Origin: CAWATZ01 sp963784995
Lineage (GTDB): Bacteria; Planctomycetota; Planctomycetia; Gemmatales; Gemmataceae
Direction of reading: 5' to 3'
Assembly (NCBI GenBank): GCA_963784995.1
Contig: CAWATZ010000023.1
Location: forward strand, 1-64,000
DNA: 64,000 nt
Shown: positions 21,265 through 31,000 of the stretch, piece after piece
How positions within the stretch are numbered: position 1 is the stretch's first letter
Layout of the letters: the number at the start of each line of letters is the position of its first letter
The notes under the pieces: generated by a model
Seen by the model: only the letters and a program-made list of their open reading frames with translations
Told to the model about the DNA's origin: nothing
The model's database searches: none
Program-made: the position numbers and the translations under genes

Positions 21265-22467
21265 TCAGCGACCCACGGCGTACCGCTTCAGGGCCGCAAT
21301 CGAATCGACCTTCTCCAGGGCGGGATCTTTCCAGTAGCGCACCTGGGCGTCCTGCTCGATCGCATCCTGGACGGCCTCTTCAAGGATGTCCGGGATTTCG
21401 ACAGTCTTGCCGCCGCACTCGACACACGGACCCGCTTTCCGGCTCAACCGGCCACAGGTCGAGCAGCGAAAACCCGATCGCACCACGTCCGGTCCTACCA
21501 GCAGGGCCTGGACGTTTCTCTGCCACAGGGCCGCGAACACCTCATCGGGCCCCAGGGCGCCTCTCTGGGGTCGGTACTCCTGGATGGACTTCCAGATCTG
21601 TTGGGCCTGGCGCTGCTGGAACCGCTGTTCCTCCTGAAGGGCCCGCTCCTGAACCTCCGCCGGGTGTGTCTCCGGATCGATCTCCCACCGGGCGATGACG
21701 CGGTCGGCCAGGTAGCGGTGCAGGTGGCTCTCGAATTGGGGCAGCGTTTCCACCCGCCCGCCGATGATCAGATGCTCGAACGGCTCACGCTGAAATAGCC
21801 GCAGCGCGTTCTCGGCCACCTTCTGGAAATGATGGTGGAAATGAACGACGTGCTTGTGCGCGTATTGCCGCTGGCGCAGCGGGTCAGGGAAGCGCACCCG
21901 ACCCGGGATCTCATCGAAGATGCGGGACACCTCCTCGATCCGCTCCAGGTAGAAAAGGAACAGCCGCCCTTTTTCCTTGTCGGTCAGACAGATGGCGTAA
22001 CGATCAGCCTGGTCCAGGATTTGCCGCAGGGGCCACAGGACAAAGCGATCCTCAAAGAAAGCGATGCCGCGGACCGGCCAGGGCAGAGGCAAGGCCCGCT
22101 GGTAGCCCGCCCGCACGCCTGCGTGCGCTCCGGCCGGCAGGCCGGCCTGCGCTTCCGCCAGGAAGCAGGCCAGGGAGAGCGTGTGCCGTTCGCCGATCAC
22201 GGTCGGGGCCAGGGCCTCCACCAGCTCCCAGTCGCGGTGCAGGGCATGACGCACTGCCGGACGCACGTTCAACTGATCGATCCGTTCCCGCTCCTGGGCC
22301 AGGGAATTCTTCAGGGCAATGCCGACGGCCTTGGCATTGCCCCAGCGTCGTGGGTTCAGATCCAGGTAGTAGCTGCTCAAGCGCAGGTCGGCAGCGCGGA
22401 ACGCTTCCAGCTCCGCGACCAGGCTGGGGCGAATCACTCCCGGATGGAGAGTAAGTTCAGTGGCCAT
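21265..22467 (-). CDS. baeRF-family eRF1-like protein
   Basis: 400 residues. The layout matches bacterial archaeo-eukaryotic release-factor-like proteins: an N-terminal domain (SSYYLDLNPRRWGNAKAV), an eRF1 domain 2/3-like middle (GRLFLFYLERIEEV, HLIIGGRVETLPQFESHL), and a C-terminal zinc ribbon (CSTCGRLSRKAGPCVECG). baeRFs are predicted to act on stalled or hibernating ribosomes. It is downstream of dnaK on the same strand, so probably co-expressed, and near a hibernation-factor fusion gene, supporting a translation-rescue role under stress. Confidence 0.8.
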   Translation of the reverse strand: MATELTLHPGVIRPSLVAELEAFRAADLRLSSYYLDLNPRRWGNAKAVGIALKNSLAQERERIDQLNVRPAVRHALHRDWELVEALAPTVIGERHTLSLACFLAEAQAGLPAGAHAGVRAGYQRALPLPWPVRGIAFFEDRFVLWPLRQILDQADRYAICLTDKEKGRLFLFYLERIEEVSRIFDEIPGRVRFPDPLRQRQYAHKHVVHFHHHFQKVAENALRLFQREPFEHLIIGGRVETLPQFESHLHRYLADRVIARWEIDPETHPAEVQERALQEEQRFQQRQAQQIWKSIQEYRPQRGALGPDEVFAALWQRNVQALLVGPDVVRSGFRCSTCGRLSRKAGPCVECGGKTVEIPDILEEAVQDAIEQDAQVRYWKDPALEKVDSIAALKRYAVGR

Positions 22468-22496
22468 GATTCCAGATCCTTTGCGTCGAAACGCAG

Positions 22497-22516
22497 GTCA
22501 GGCTTTCCAGCCTGAC
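22497..22516. terminator. Hairpin between dnaK and baeRF
   Basis: GTCAGGCT-TTCC-AGCCTGAC, with a second copy of the TGGAAAGCCTG arm just after. No T run; it may be a processing or attenuation element that lowers baeRF relative to dnaK. Confidence 0.4.
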
Positions 22517-22555
22517 TTTCAGGCGAGTCAGGGTGGAAAGCCTGGCCGACGACGT

Positions 22556-24510
22556 TCACTTCTTGACCTCGAACTCCGCGTCGATCACGTCCTCTTTCGG
22601 CGCTCCCGTGCCGTCCCCGGATGGAGTCCGCGCTGCGGCCCCGTTGCCGGATGGCTGCCGGGACAGGTGCTGCATCATCGCCTGCCCGGCCTGCTGCAGC
22701 TCATTGATCGCCTGGCGGATGGCGTTGACGTCCTCCCCGGCGCTGCCTGCTTCACCTTCTCAAAGGCACTGGTCAGGGGCGCCTTGTCGGTTTCGGTGAT
22801 CTTGTCGGCGTTGTCCTTGAGGAGCTTCTCGGTCTGGTAGACCATCTGGTCGGCCTGGTTGCGGGCGTCGATCAGCTCGCGCTTGCGGCGATCCTCCTCG
22901 GCGTGCATCTCCGCTTCGCGGCGCATCCGTTCCACGTCGGCCGAGCTGATGCCGCTGGAGCTTTCGATGCGAACCTTCTGTTCCTTGCCGGAATTCACGT
23001 CGCGAGCCGAGACGTTGAGGATGCCGTTGTGGTCGATGTCAAACGTGACCTCGATTTGCGGCGTCCCCGCAGGCGCCGGTGGGATCCCTTCCAGGTTGAA
23101 CTGGGCCAGCAAGCGATTGCTCGGGCTGTTGGCGATTGGACTCTCGCCCTGGAAAACGCGCACGGTGACGGCCGTCTGGTTGTCCTCGGCCGTGGAGAAG
23201 ACCTCCTTCTTGGTCGTCGGGATGGTGGTATTGCGCTCGATCAGCTTGGTCATGACGCCGCCCAGGGTCTCGATGCCCAGCGACAGCGGCGTCACGTCCA
23301 GCAGTACCACGTCGGCCTGGCTGCCCAGCAGGAGCTGGGCACCCTGGATGGCAGCGCCAACGGCCACTACCTCGTCGGGGTTGACGCCCTTGTGTCCCTC
23401 CTTGCCGAAGATCTCCTTGACCAGCTCCTGGATGCGCGGCATGCGTGTCATGCCGCCGACCATGACGATCTCGTCAATCTCGCTGGCCTTGTAGCCGGCA
23501 TCTTGCAGCGCCTTCTGCACCGGACCGCGGCAGCGGTTCACCAGGGGATCGACCAGCTGCTCGAACTTGGCGCGCGTGATTGACATTTGCAGGTGCTTGG
23601 GACCCGAGGCGTCGGCGGTGATAAACGGCAGGTTGATGTCGGTCGTCGTCGCCTGGGACAGGTCTTTCTTGGCACGCTCGCACGCTTCCTTGAGACGCTG
23701 CAGGGCCATCTGGTCCTTGCGCAGGTCGATGCCATGCTCTTTCTTGAATTGCTCGGCGACGTAATCGATCAGCACCTGGTCGAAGTCGTCACCGCCCAGG
23801 TGCGTGTCGCCGTTGACCGACTTGACCTCGAAGACGCCGTCGCCGACGTCGAGGATGGAGATGTCGAAGGTGCCGCCGCCCAGGTCGAAGACGGCGATCT
23901 TCTCTTGCTTCTTCTTGTCCAGGCCGTACGCCAGCGAGGCGGCCGTCGGCTCGTTGATGATCCGCATGCGCTGCCGGACCCGCTTCGCGGTCTTGGGGTC
24001 TTCCAGCTCCCATTCGGTATCGAAGCCGGCAATCTGGGCGGCATCCATCGTGGCCTGGCGCTGCGCGTCGTTGAAATAGGCCGGCACGGTGACGACTGCC
24101 TTGCGGACCTTGTGGCCCAGGTAGGCCTCGGCGGCTTCCTTCAGTTTGCGCAGGATCATGGCCGAGATTTCCGGCGGCGTGTACTGCTTGCCATTCACCT
24201 CAACCTTGACCGGCTCGTCGGGAGCGCCGACGATCTTGTACGGCACCAGCTTCTCCTCATCGGTCACCTCTCTGCGGCGCCGGCCCATGAAGCGCTTGAT
24301 CGAGTAAATGGTGCGTTTGGGGTTGGTGATGGCCTGGCGTTTGGCGGGGTCGCCGACGAGGATCTCGCCCTTGTCGGTGAAGGCAACCACGCTGGGGGTC
24401 AGCCGGTTGCCCTCCTGATTGGGAATGACCTTGACCTCGCTCCCTTCCATGACCGCGACCACAGAGTTGGTCGTCCCCAGGTCGATGCCGATGATTTTTT
24501 CTTCTGCCAT
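22556..24510 (-). CDS. dnaK: DnaK (Hsp70) chaperone, C-terminal frameshift
   Basis: The start at 24510 gives MAEEKIIGIDLGTTNSVVAV and follows AAGGGAG; the frame is open further upstream but is not coding. The ATPase domain (VFDLGGGTFDISILD, GGMTRMPRIQ) and substrate domain are complete. Near 22735-22742 one base is missing: the frame then reads nonsense, whereas the other frame gives a normal lid (GEDVNAIRQAINELQQAG) and ends EDVIDAEFEVKK at 22556. The preserved tail argues for assembly error or a very recent mutation. It is served by its own divergent sigma-54 promoter and by GrpE and CbpA in the island. Confidence 0.92.
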
Positions 24511-24584
24511 CGCCGTTCTCCCTTCGTTGCTTATGATCTGGCTCGCTTCAGGAGCTGGTTGACTGCTGACCCTGACCCTGGAGA

Positions 24585-24600
24585 CGCAACGCGCGTGCCG
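24585..24600 (-). promoter_or_regulatory. Sigma-54 promoter of dnaK-baeRF
   Basis: On the minus strand the sequence reads CGGCACGCGCGTTGCG with GG-N10-GC spacing, 75 bp before the dnaK start. Confidence 0.78.
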
Positions 24601-24746
24601 GGCCGTACGGGCCCAGATGGACCTCCCGCTCGACTGGCCCCAACGTCTGCCAGGGAAAACAGTTAGGAGATCGGATTCCAGCATGGGGGCAGGGGGAGAC
24701 GCTGCGAGCGAGCTCTTTGGCAAGCTCGTCCTTGCCGGTTCGGATT

Positions 24747-24787
24747 GACATTTTGTCGGCCCCATCCCGCTGGTTGGACATTTTGGC
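24747..24787. promoter_or_regulatory. Paired operator shared by dnaK and HPF-sigma/grpE
   Basis: GACA-TTT-TGTC (24747-24757) and GACA-TTT-TGGC (24777-24787), 30 bp apart, placed about 150 bp from the dnaK promoter and 80 bp from the rightward one. A single site pair could serve both divergent operons. Confidence 0.65.
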
Positions 24788-24866
24788 GCAGCCCAGAACG
24801 TGCAGCAATTCCCCACGGAGCTGCGCTGCACGGACTTCGTCCACGGATTAGCACGGATCACGGTTT

Positions 24867-24882
24867 CGGCATTCTTCTTGCT
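24867..24882 (+). promoter_or_regulatory. Sigma-54 promoter of HPF-sigma and grpE
   Basis: CGGCATTCTTCTTGCT, GG-N10-GC, 54 bp before the start at 24936. Confidence 0.7.
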
Positions 24883-24935
24883 CGTAGCTCGTCATTCGAG
24901 TTTCAAATGACGAGTTACGAGCAAGGAGAGCAACG

Positions 24936-26009
24936 ATGAGCAGTCATCTGGTGTTCAGCGAAGTGGACGATGCCGTCAAGGCGCGTCTGGAAGCGTACTG
25001 GGAAAAGAAACTGCCGCGGCTGCAGAGGCTCCTGGCCCCTTACCGCACGGACCTTCAGGAAATCCGGCTGACGGTCTACCGGCACCAGCAGAGTCCGCAG
25101 CGTTCGTGGTTCGAGGTACGGGTCGTGATTGAGCTGCCGACCGGGACGCTGGCAGCCGAGGAGAACGACAAGGATCCGCAAGCGGCACTGGATCGTGTTG
25201 TGGACAAGATCGTCCGGGAGATCAAACGGCACAAGGAGCTGGTGCGTCACGACTACCTCTACAAGCGCAAGTCCCGCCGGCGGGCTGACCTGAATGCGAC
25301 CACGCCCATGCTCCAGCGGGACAAGGATCGCAACCAGCGCGAGAGCTTCTTCCGGCTGCTGCGTCCCCAACTCCGCTTCCTGCGCGACCAGGCCAGCCGG
25401 GAGCTGCGCCGGCTAGAGCTGGCGAAGCTGCTGCATCCGGGTGAGGTGACGTTGGCCGACGTGCTGGACCAGGTCGTGGCTCTGGCCTGGGAGCGCTTTG
25501 CGGAACGCCCCAAGAAGATGTCGCTGGACCTGTGGCTCACCGACCTGCTGGACGAAGTCCTGGAGCAGATCGTCAAGCAGGAGCCCCGGCCGCACGTCTC
25601 GCTGGAAGAGAGGATCGACCAGGTCATGCAGGAGGGGAAAGCCAGGAAGAAGGAAGAGCCGGAGTGGTGGGAGGAGCTGCTGGGCGAGGAAGAGAGGCTC
25701 ACCCTGGAAGACGTGCTCCCGGATTCGCACGCAACCGAAGCCTGGGAAGAGCTGGACTCCCAGGAACAGCGCGACCGGCTGCTGTCCCTGCTCAGCGAGC
25801 TGCCGGAGAAGCAGCGGCAAGCCTTCATGCTGTTCGCCCTGGAAGATTACAACACGAACGAGATCGCCATCCTCCAGGATCGGCCTGAGAGCGAGGTGAA
25901 GGCGGACATCGAGGCCGCCAGGCGTTTCCTGCGCGAACGCCTGACGGCCGAGGGACACGTGCAGGAGTCAGGCAAGCGGGCTGCCGCCACGGCGGCGGGA
26001 GGCCGTTGA
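24936..26009 (+). CDS. Fusion: ribosome-hibernation factor (HPF/RaiA) plus sigma-70-like domain
   Basis: 357 residues. The N-terminal about 110 residues look like HPF/RaiA (VKARLEAYWEKKLPRLQRLL, WFEVRVVIELPTGTLAAEEN, DPQAALDRVVDKIVREIKRH), which binds the decoding site and silences ribosomes. The C-terminal part ends in an ECF-type region 4 helix-turn-helix (LLSELPEKQRQAFMLFALED, NTNEIAILQDRPESEVKADI); the middle may be a degenerate region 2. A hibernation domain joined to a promoter-recognition module suggests a link between translation arrest and transcription. The gene is followed 47 bp later by grpE under the same promoter. Confidence 0.8.
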   Translation: MSSHLVFSEVDDAVKARLEAYWEKKLPRLQRLLAPYRTDLQEIRLTVYRHQQSPQRSWFEVRVVIELPTGTLAAEENDKDPQAALDRVVDKIVREIKRHKELVRHDYLYKRKSRRRADLNATTPMLQRDKDRNQRESFFRLLRPQLRFLRDQASRELRRLELAKLLHPGEVTLADVLDQVVALAWERFAERPKKMSLDLWLTDLLDEVLEQIVKQEPRPHVSLEERIDQVMQEGKARKKEEPEWWEELLGEEERLTLEDVLPDSHATEAWEELDSQEQRDRLLSLLSELPEKQRQAFMLFALEDYNTNEIAILQDRPESEVKADIEAARRFLRERLTAEGHVQESGKRAAATAAGGR

Positions 26010-26056
26010 CGACCGGACCAGACAAGAAGGCATTTGTTTTCCCAGGAGGACCAATC

Positions 26057-26617
26057 ATGGCTGAACGAACGACTGCGGCACCTGCGGCAGAAGAAAGACC
26101 GAACGGACAGGAGTCGGACACCCAGGCGGCCAGCGTCCTGCGGGACCTGGAAGCGCTGCGGAGTCAGGTCAAGGGGGCCGAGCAGAAGCGGGACGAGTAC
26201 CTCGACCTGCTGCGGCGGACCCGGGCCGATTTCGAGAACTACCAGAAGCGCAGCCAGCGCGACCTGGCCCAGGAGCGCCGCTACGCGCATACCCCCTTCG
26301 CCCGCGAGCTGCTGCCGGTGCTGGACAACCTGCAGCGGGCCCTGACGGCTGCCCGGCTGCAAGCGGAGCAGGGCCCATTGGTCCAGGGAGTGTCCCAGGT
26401 GGAATCGATGCTGCGCGAGGTCCTCGGGCGGTTCGGCGTCACTCCCATCGACGCCCGGGACCAGCCGTTTGACCCCAACCTGCACGAGGCCGTGCGTCAG
26501 CAGCCCTGGCCCGACACGGCCCCGGGGACCGTCATCGAGGTCCTGGAGCCGGGTTACCGGATACACGACCGGGTCCTGCGCCCGGCCCGGGTGGTTGTCG
26601 CCTCGGGGGCCAAGTGA
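26057..26617 (+). CDS. grpE: GrpE nucleotide-exchange factor
   Basis: 186 residues from ATG 26057, with AGGAGGA 6 bases upstream. The long N-terminal helix (SQVKGAEQKRDEYLDLLRRT, ADFENYQKRSQRDL) and the beta domain (VTPIDARDQPFDPNLHEAVR, VIEVLEPGYRIHDRVLRPA) are typical. It exchanges ADP from DnaK. Convergent with the kinase gene at 26762. Confidence 0.93.
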   Translation: MAERTTAAPAAEERPNGQESDTQAASVLRDLEALRSQVKGAEQKRDEYLDLLRRTRADFENYQKRSQRDLAQERRYAHTPFARELLPVLDNLQRALTAARLQAEQGPLVQGVSQVESMLREVLGRFGVTPIDARDQPFDPNLHEAVRQQPWPDTAPGTVIEVLEPGYRIHDRVLRPARVVVASGAK

Positions 26618-26761
26618 GCACCTGGCCAATAACTAGCGGAGGGTAGGGAAACGAATTCTCTCGGCGCAAAGCTTTGTCCTGTCTGGCGTTCGGTCGATTC
26701 GTTTCCGCTACCCCCGGGACACCCCCTGAGTACAGAAATGAACTTTCCAGGCGCAAGACAG

Positions 26762-27628
26762 CTATTGCCAGAACCTGGCGGACCCTGGGATTCCGTCGAG
26801 GTCAAGCCTGCTTCGCCCTGGCTGGTACAACGCCAGCTGGCGAGAACAGCGAAAATCATTCGGTGCGCTCGCGACGTTTGACGACAGGGGGAGCCGCACC
26901 ACGAATTCGCTTCCCGTGCCGGGGCCGTTGCTGTGGGCCTGCACGATGCCTCCGTGCAGCTCAACGAGGTGCTTCACCAGCGCCAGCCCGATTCCCAGAC
27001 CGCCCGCTCGGTCTTCCCGAGAACAGGAGCCCTGGGTGTACGGCTCAAAGATCCGGGACAGCAGGTTGGGGTGAATCCCGATCCCATCATCGCGCACGTG
27101 GAAAACAACGGCGCCCTCTTCCGCGGCCGCTCGGACCCAGACGTGGCCGCCGGGTGGTGTGTACCTGGCAGCATTGGTCAACAAGTTAACCAGGATCTCG
27201 TGGAGCCGCGTCGCATCCGCCTCAAAACAGACCGGGTTGGCGGGCAGCGAAACGGTCAGCCGCTGCAGCTCAACCAGGAGCGGACAGACGGTCTCAACGG
27301 CAAGGGTCACGGCCTGGGCCAGGTCCAGCCGCTCCTTGCACAGTTTGACCTTGCCGCGCGTCAGACGCGAAAAGTCTAACAGGGTTTCGACGAGCTGAGT
27401 GACGTGACGCACCTGCCGTTTCATCAGATCCAACGCCTTCCTGCCAAGTGCGTCCTGAGAACCCGCCCGATCAAGGAGAAAGAGAGCGTTGGCAATCGCG
27501 GTCAGCGGAGTGCGCAGCTCATGGGAGACGATCGCCAGGAGATCGTCCCCGGGCTGCTGGGATGGGCGCGACGGCAGCTCATCCATTCCCAGCAAGCCAG
27601 TCGGTTGTTCTCGGCCCGTGGTCGTCAT
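26762..27628 (-). CDS. Soluble sensor histidine kinase without obvious sensor domain
   Basis: 288 residues. The dimerisation box SHELRTPLTAIANALF contains the phospho-His near residue 36; a HATPase follows with N box (LHEILVNLLTNAARY), G1 (DDGIGIHPN) and G2 (GGLGIGLALV). No membrane segment and only about 30 residues lie before the H box, so the signal must come from a partner protein. The partner regulator could be the NtrC-type protein at 31671. The C-terminal 35 residues are low in similarity to the family and may be an extension. Confidence 0.87.
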   Translation of the reverse strand: MTTTGREQPTGLLGMDELPSRPSQQPGDDLLAIVSHELRTPLTAIANALFLLDRAGSQDALGRKALDLMKRQVRHVTQLVETLLDFSRLTRGKVKLCKERLDLAQAVTLAVETVCPLLVELQRLTVSLPANPVCFEADATRLHEILVNLLTNAARYTPPGGHVWVRAAAEEGAVVFHVRDDGIGIHPNLLSRIFEPYTQGSCSREDRAGGLGIGLALVKHLVELHGGIVQAHSNGPGTGSEFVVRLPLSSNVASAPNDFRCSRQLALYQPGRSRLDLDGIPGSARFWQ

Positions 27629-27773
27629 TGGAACCCTTCCCGTCCCGAGGCGTACCCTCCACTACGGCCAGGCCGCTCACAGCACGGCTGATCAGGAAAG
27701 AGGAACCCCATCGGATCAACTCAGTCGAACAGGACTCGCCTCTTGCACCCAATTCCTTGCCACGACCGTTCAT

Positions 27774-27789
27774 TGCAATAGGGATGCCG
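27774..27789 (-). promoter_or_regulatory. Sigma-54 promoter of the 26762 kinase
   Basis: Minus strand CGGCATCCCTATTGCA, GG-N10-GC, 146 bp before the start. The kinase is thus probably part of the regulon it helps control. Confidence 0.7.
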
Positions 27790-27903
27790 CAGCGGCATCG
27801 TAACGTTCACACTGGCTGTAACCTATTGCATGGCAATGAGTTGAGAGATCACCGCTTGAGCGGAGCGACCCACGGGTCTTCGACCAGGGACTCAGCGTTC
27901 GGG

Positions 27904-27943
27904 GACATTTTGTCCCGCTCGCTCCCGGAGGTGACAACTTGAC
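27904..27943. promoter_or_regulatory. Paired operator upstream of the kinase gene
   Basis: GACA-TTT-TGTC (27904-27914, within the perfect palindrome GGGACATTTTGTCCC) and GACA-ACT-TGAC (27933-27943), 29 bp apart, about 115-170 bp upstream of the sigma-54 promoter. Confidence 0.65.
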
Positions 27944-28040
27944 GGCGTCCCAGGGTGATGGCACAGCAAACAGAGAGCATCAATGCGCTTTTTCCTTGAA
28001 GCAGGGATTCTTCCAGAGAGAAAGGGGCTGACTCGAACGC

Positions 28041-31000
28041 TCAACTTGGCCTACCTGCCCCTGACTCCTGCCGGAGCGATTCCAGCGATACCCCGGCCAC
28101 TTGCTGAAGCAGCTCCGGCACCATCCCTTCCAGTCGCTCGACCAGCGGCCGGGCCTGTTCAATCTGCTCCGCAGCCGCGTGGTCCTCAAGCGCCGACGCC
28201 AGGTTGCCCGCCACCGTGGAGAAGGCCGACAGCAACCCGCACAGCTTGTGGGCCGCTTCCCGCAAGCGCGGCGCGTCCTGGTTCCGCAGGGCATTGCTCA
28301 CGTCGGCCATCCGGCCCGGGGCGTAGGTCTCGAAATCCTGGCACATCTCGCGCAGGCCTTCGGCGTCATCGCCGCAGGCCGCCAACAGCGCGACGGGATC
28401 GACCAACAGGTTACCGTCCGCCTTCGCGGGCTGGGCCGGCTCGCCTCTCCGCCAGGGGCTCAGGTGAGCAGTGCCCCTGGCGGAGAGGGTCCTCTCGATG
28501 GCGGCGAACAGCTCCACGGCCCGGACCGGCTTGGACAGATACTCGTCCATGCCGGCCGCCAGGCAGCGATCCCGGTCTTCCTCGCGCGACCGCGCCGTCA
28601 GGGCGATCACGGGCAAATGGCCGCTCGTGACCCGCTCCCGCTGCCGGATCGCTTCGGCGACCTGAAAGCCGTCCAGCTCCGGCATGTGCAGGTCCAGCAG
28701 CAGCAGGTCGAATGTGCTGGCAGGGGTTGAGACGTCGCTGTTGGCGCCTCCCGTGATGCCCAGGGCGGTCAGAGCTTCCCGGCCGTCGGCGGCGAGGTGG
28801 ACCTGGTAGCCGTGCCGCATCAGCAGGCGCTCCAGGTGGCGGATGTTGAACTCGTTGTCCTCCGCAACCAGGATGCGCAGCGGCGAACCCGTGGCCGGGA
28901 TGGAAAGAGCTGCCGCCTCCTGCCTCTTGCCTCCTGATTCCTGGGTCCTGTCCTCGGGGGACTGGTTCATGACCCGGTAGATCGTGTCGAGCAGCTCGTC
29001 CTGGGAGATCGGCTTGAGCAGGTGGGCGTCGATCCGCAGCTCGCGGGAGCGGTCCCGGTCGCCGGGACGGTCGCCCGAGGTCAGCAGGATGATCCGCGTC
29101 CTGGCGAACTGGTCGCGCTGGCGGATCAGGGCGGCCAGCGTCAGGCCGTCCATGTCGGGCATCATCGCGTCCAGCAGCACCAGGGCGTGGGGCTGGCCAC
29201 TGGCGACGCTCTGCCACAGAGCGTCCATCGCGGCCACGGCGCCGGCCACCGAGGTCGCCTGCATCTGCCACTGCCGCAGCCATTCTTCCAGGATGTGCCG
29301 GTTGGTGGCGTTGTCGTCCACGATCAGCACCGGCAGCTGGTGCAGCTGCACCGGCGGTGCGGCAAGCCCCGCCCGGGTGGAGGGGATGTCTTCGGCGACC
29401 GGCTGCCGGCCAAAGCGGGCCGTGAAGGTGAAGATGCTGCCCCGGCCGGTCTCGCTGCTTACGCTGATCTGGCCGCCCATCAGGGCCACCAGCCGGGCGG
29501 CGATGGTCAGGCCCAGGCCGGTGCCGCCATACTTGCGCGTCGTCGAGGTGTCTTCCTGCTCGAAGGCCCGGAAGACCGCGTCCTGCTTGTCCTTCGGGAT
29601 GCCGATGCCGGTGTCGCTCACCGCGAAGCGAATCAGACAAGAATTCACCACAGAGGACACAGAGGGCACAGAGGAAGGCAAAGACGGATTAGTTCTCTCT
29701 GTCTTTCTCTCTGTGTTCTCTGTGTCCTCTGTGGTGAATTCTTTCTCGACCTGTACCCGCATGACCACCTCGCCCTGTGGAGTGAACTTGATGGCATTGC
29801 CGACCAGGTTCAGCAGGATCTGCCGCAGCCGGCCGGCGTCGCCGATCAGGGCGTCGGGCACGTCCGGCTGGACGTGGTAGACCAGCTCCAGGCCCTTCTT
29901 GTCGGCGCGCACGGCCAGGGCCCGCAGGGTCTCCCCGAGCATCACCCGCAGCGAGAAGTCCGCCGGATCCAGCTCCAGCTTGCCGGCCTCGATCTTGGAG
30001 AAGTCCAGGAGGTCGTTGATGATGCACAGCAGATTGTCGGCCGCGGCCCGGGCCGTCTCCAGGCATTGCCGCTGGTCCTCAGTCAACCCTGTATCGAGGA
30101 CCAGCTCGGTCATGCCCAGGATGGCGTTCATGGGCGTGCGGATCTCATGGCTGACGTTGGCCAGGAAGCCGTCCTTGGCCCGGTTGGCCGACTCCGCTGC
30201 CTCCTTCGCCTGGAGCAGCTCCGCCTCCAGCCGTTTGCGCTCCGAGACGTCCTGGAGGATGGCGATGGCGTAAGCAGGCTTGCCGGTCCCGTCGCGCTGC
30301 AGCGACAGCGAGGTATGGAGCCAGACCAGCGCGCCGTCCTTGCAGATACAGCGTTTTTCCAGCGCGTCACTGGCCTGGTCGCCCCGGAAGAGGCGGCTGA
30401 AGCTCTCCAGCTCGGCGGGCAGGTCGTCTGGATAGGTGATGTCCTGGAAGGTCCGCTGCAGCAGCTCCTCGCGGGTGTAGCCGACGATCGCGCAAAACTT
30501 CTCGTTGACGCGCAGGCCAGCGCCGGTCGGCCCCCTTGTGGGCGATGCCGACGGCCGCGTTCTCGAAAGTGCCGCGGAACCGTTCCTCGCTCTCGCGCAG
30601 CAGGGACTCGGCACGCTTGTGTTCAGTGATGTCGATGCTGCTGCCGATCAGCCGGATCGGCCGGCCCAGCTCTGGCTGGGGCCAAGGTGGGCCCGGCAGG
30701 CCGGGCGGGCACGGCTCGCGCATGGCCACGCCCCGCGTGAGCATCCAGTGGACCGATCCGTCCTTGTGGCGGGCGCGATGCTCCAGCTCCAGCTCCGCGC
30801 TCTTGCCGGACAGATAGGCCTGGAGGGTTTGCACCAGCCGCTCCCGATCGTCGGGATGAACCAGGGCCATCGCAGTGGCGAAGTCGGTCGGAGAGGGCGG
30901 CCGTTCATGACCCAGCTGCTCCCAGACGTTGGTGAAGTCCACCCGGCCGTTCTGGACGATGCCGTCCGGCATGTCGATCTCCCAGATGCCGATGTTCGAG

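Noticed and set aside
22735..22742. Programmed frameshift in dnaK
   Set aside because: No slippery heptamer or stimulatory structure of the dnaX kind is evident, and similar slips occur in many unrelated genes here.
24511..24935. HrcA/CIRCE or sigma-32 control of dnaK
   Set aside because: The CIRCE inverted repeat (TTAGCACTC-N9-GAGTGCTAA) is not present; a sigma-54 site and the GACA-N3-TGTC pair are.
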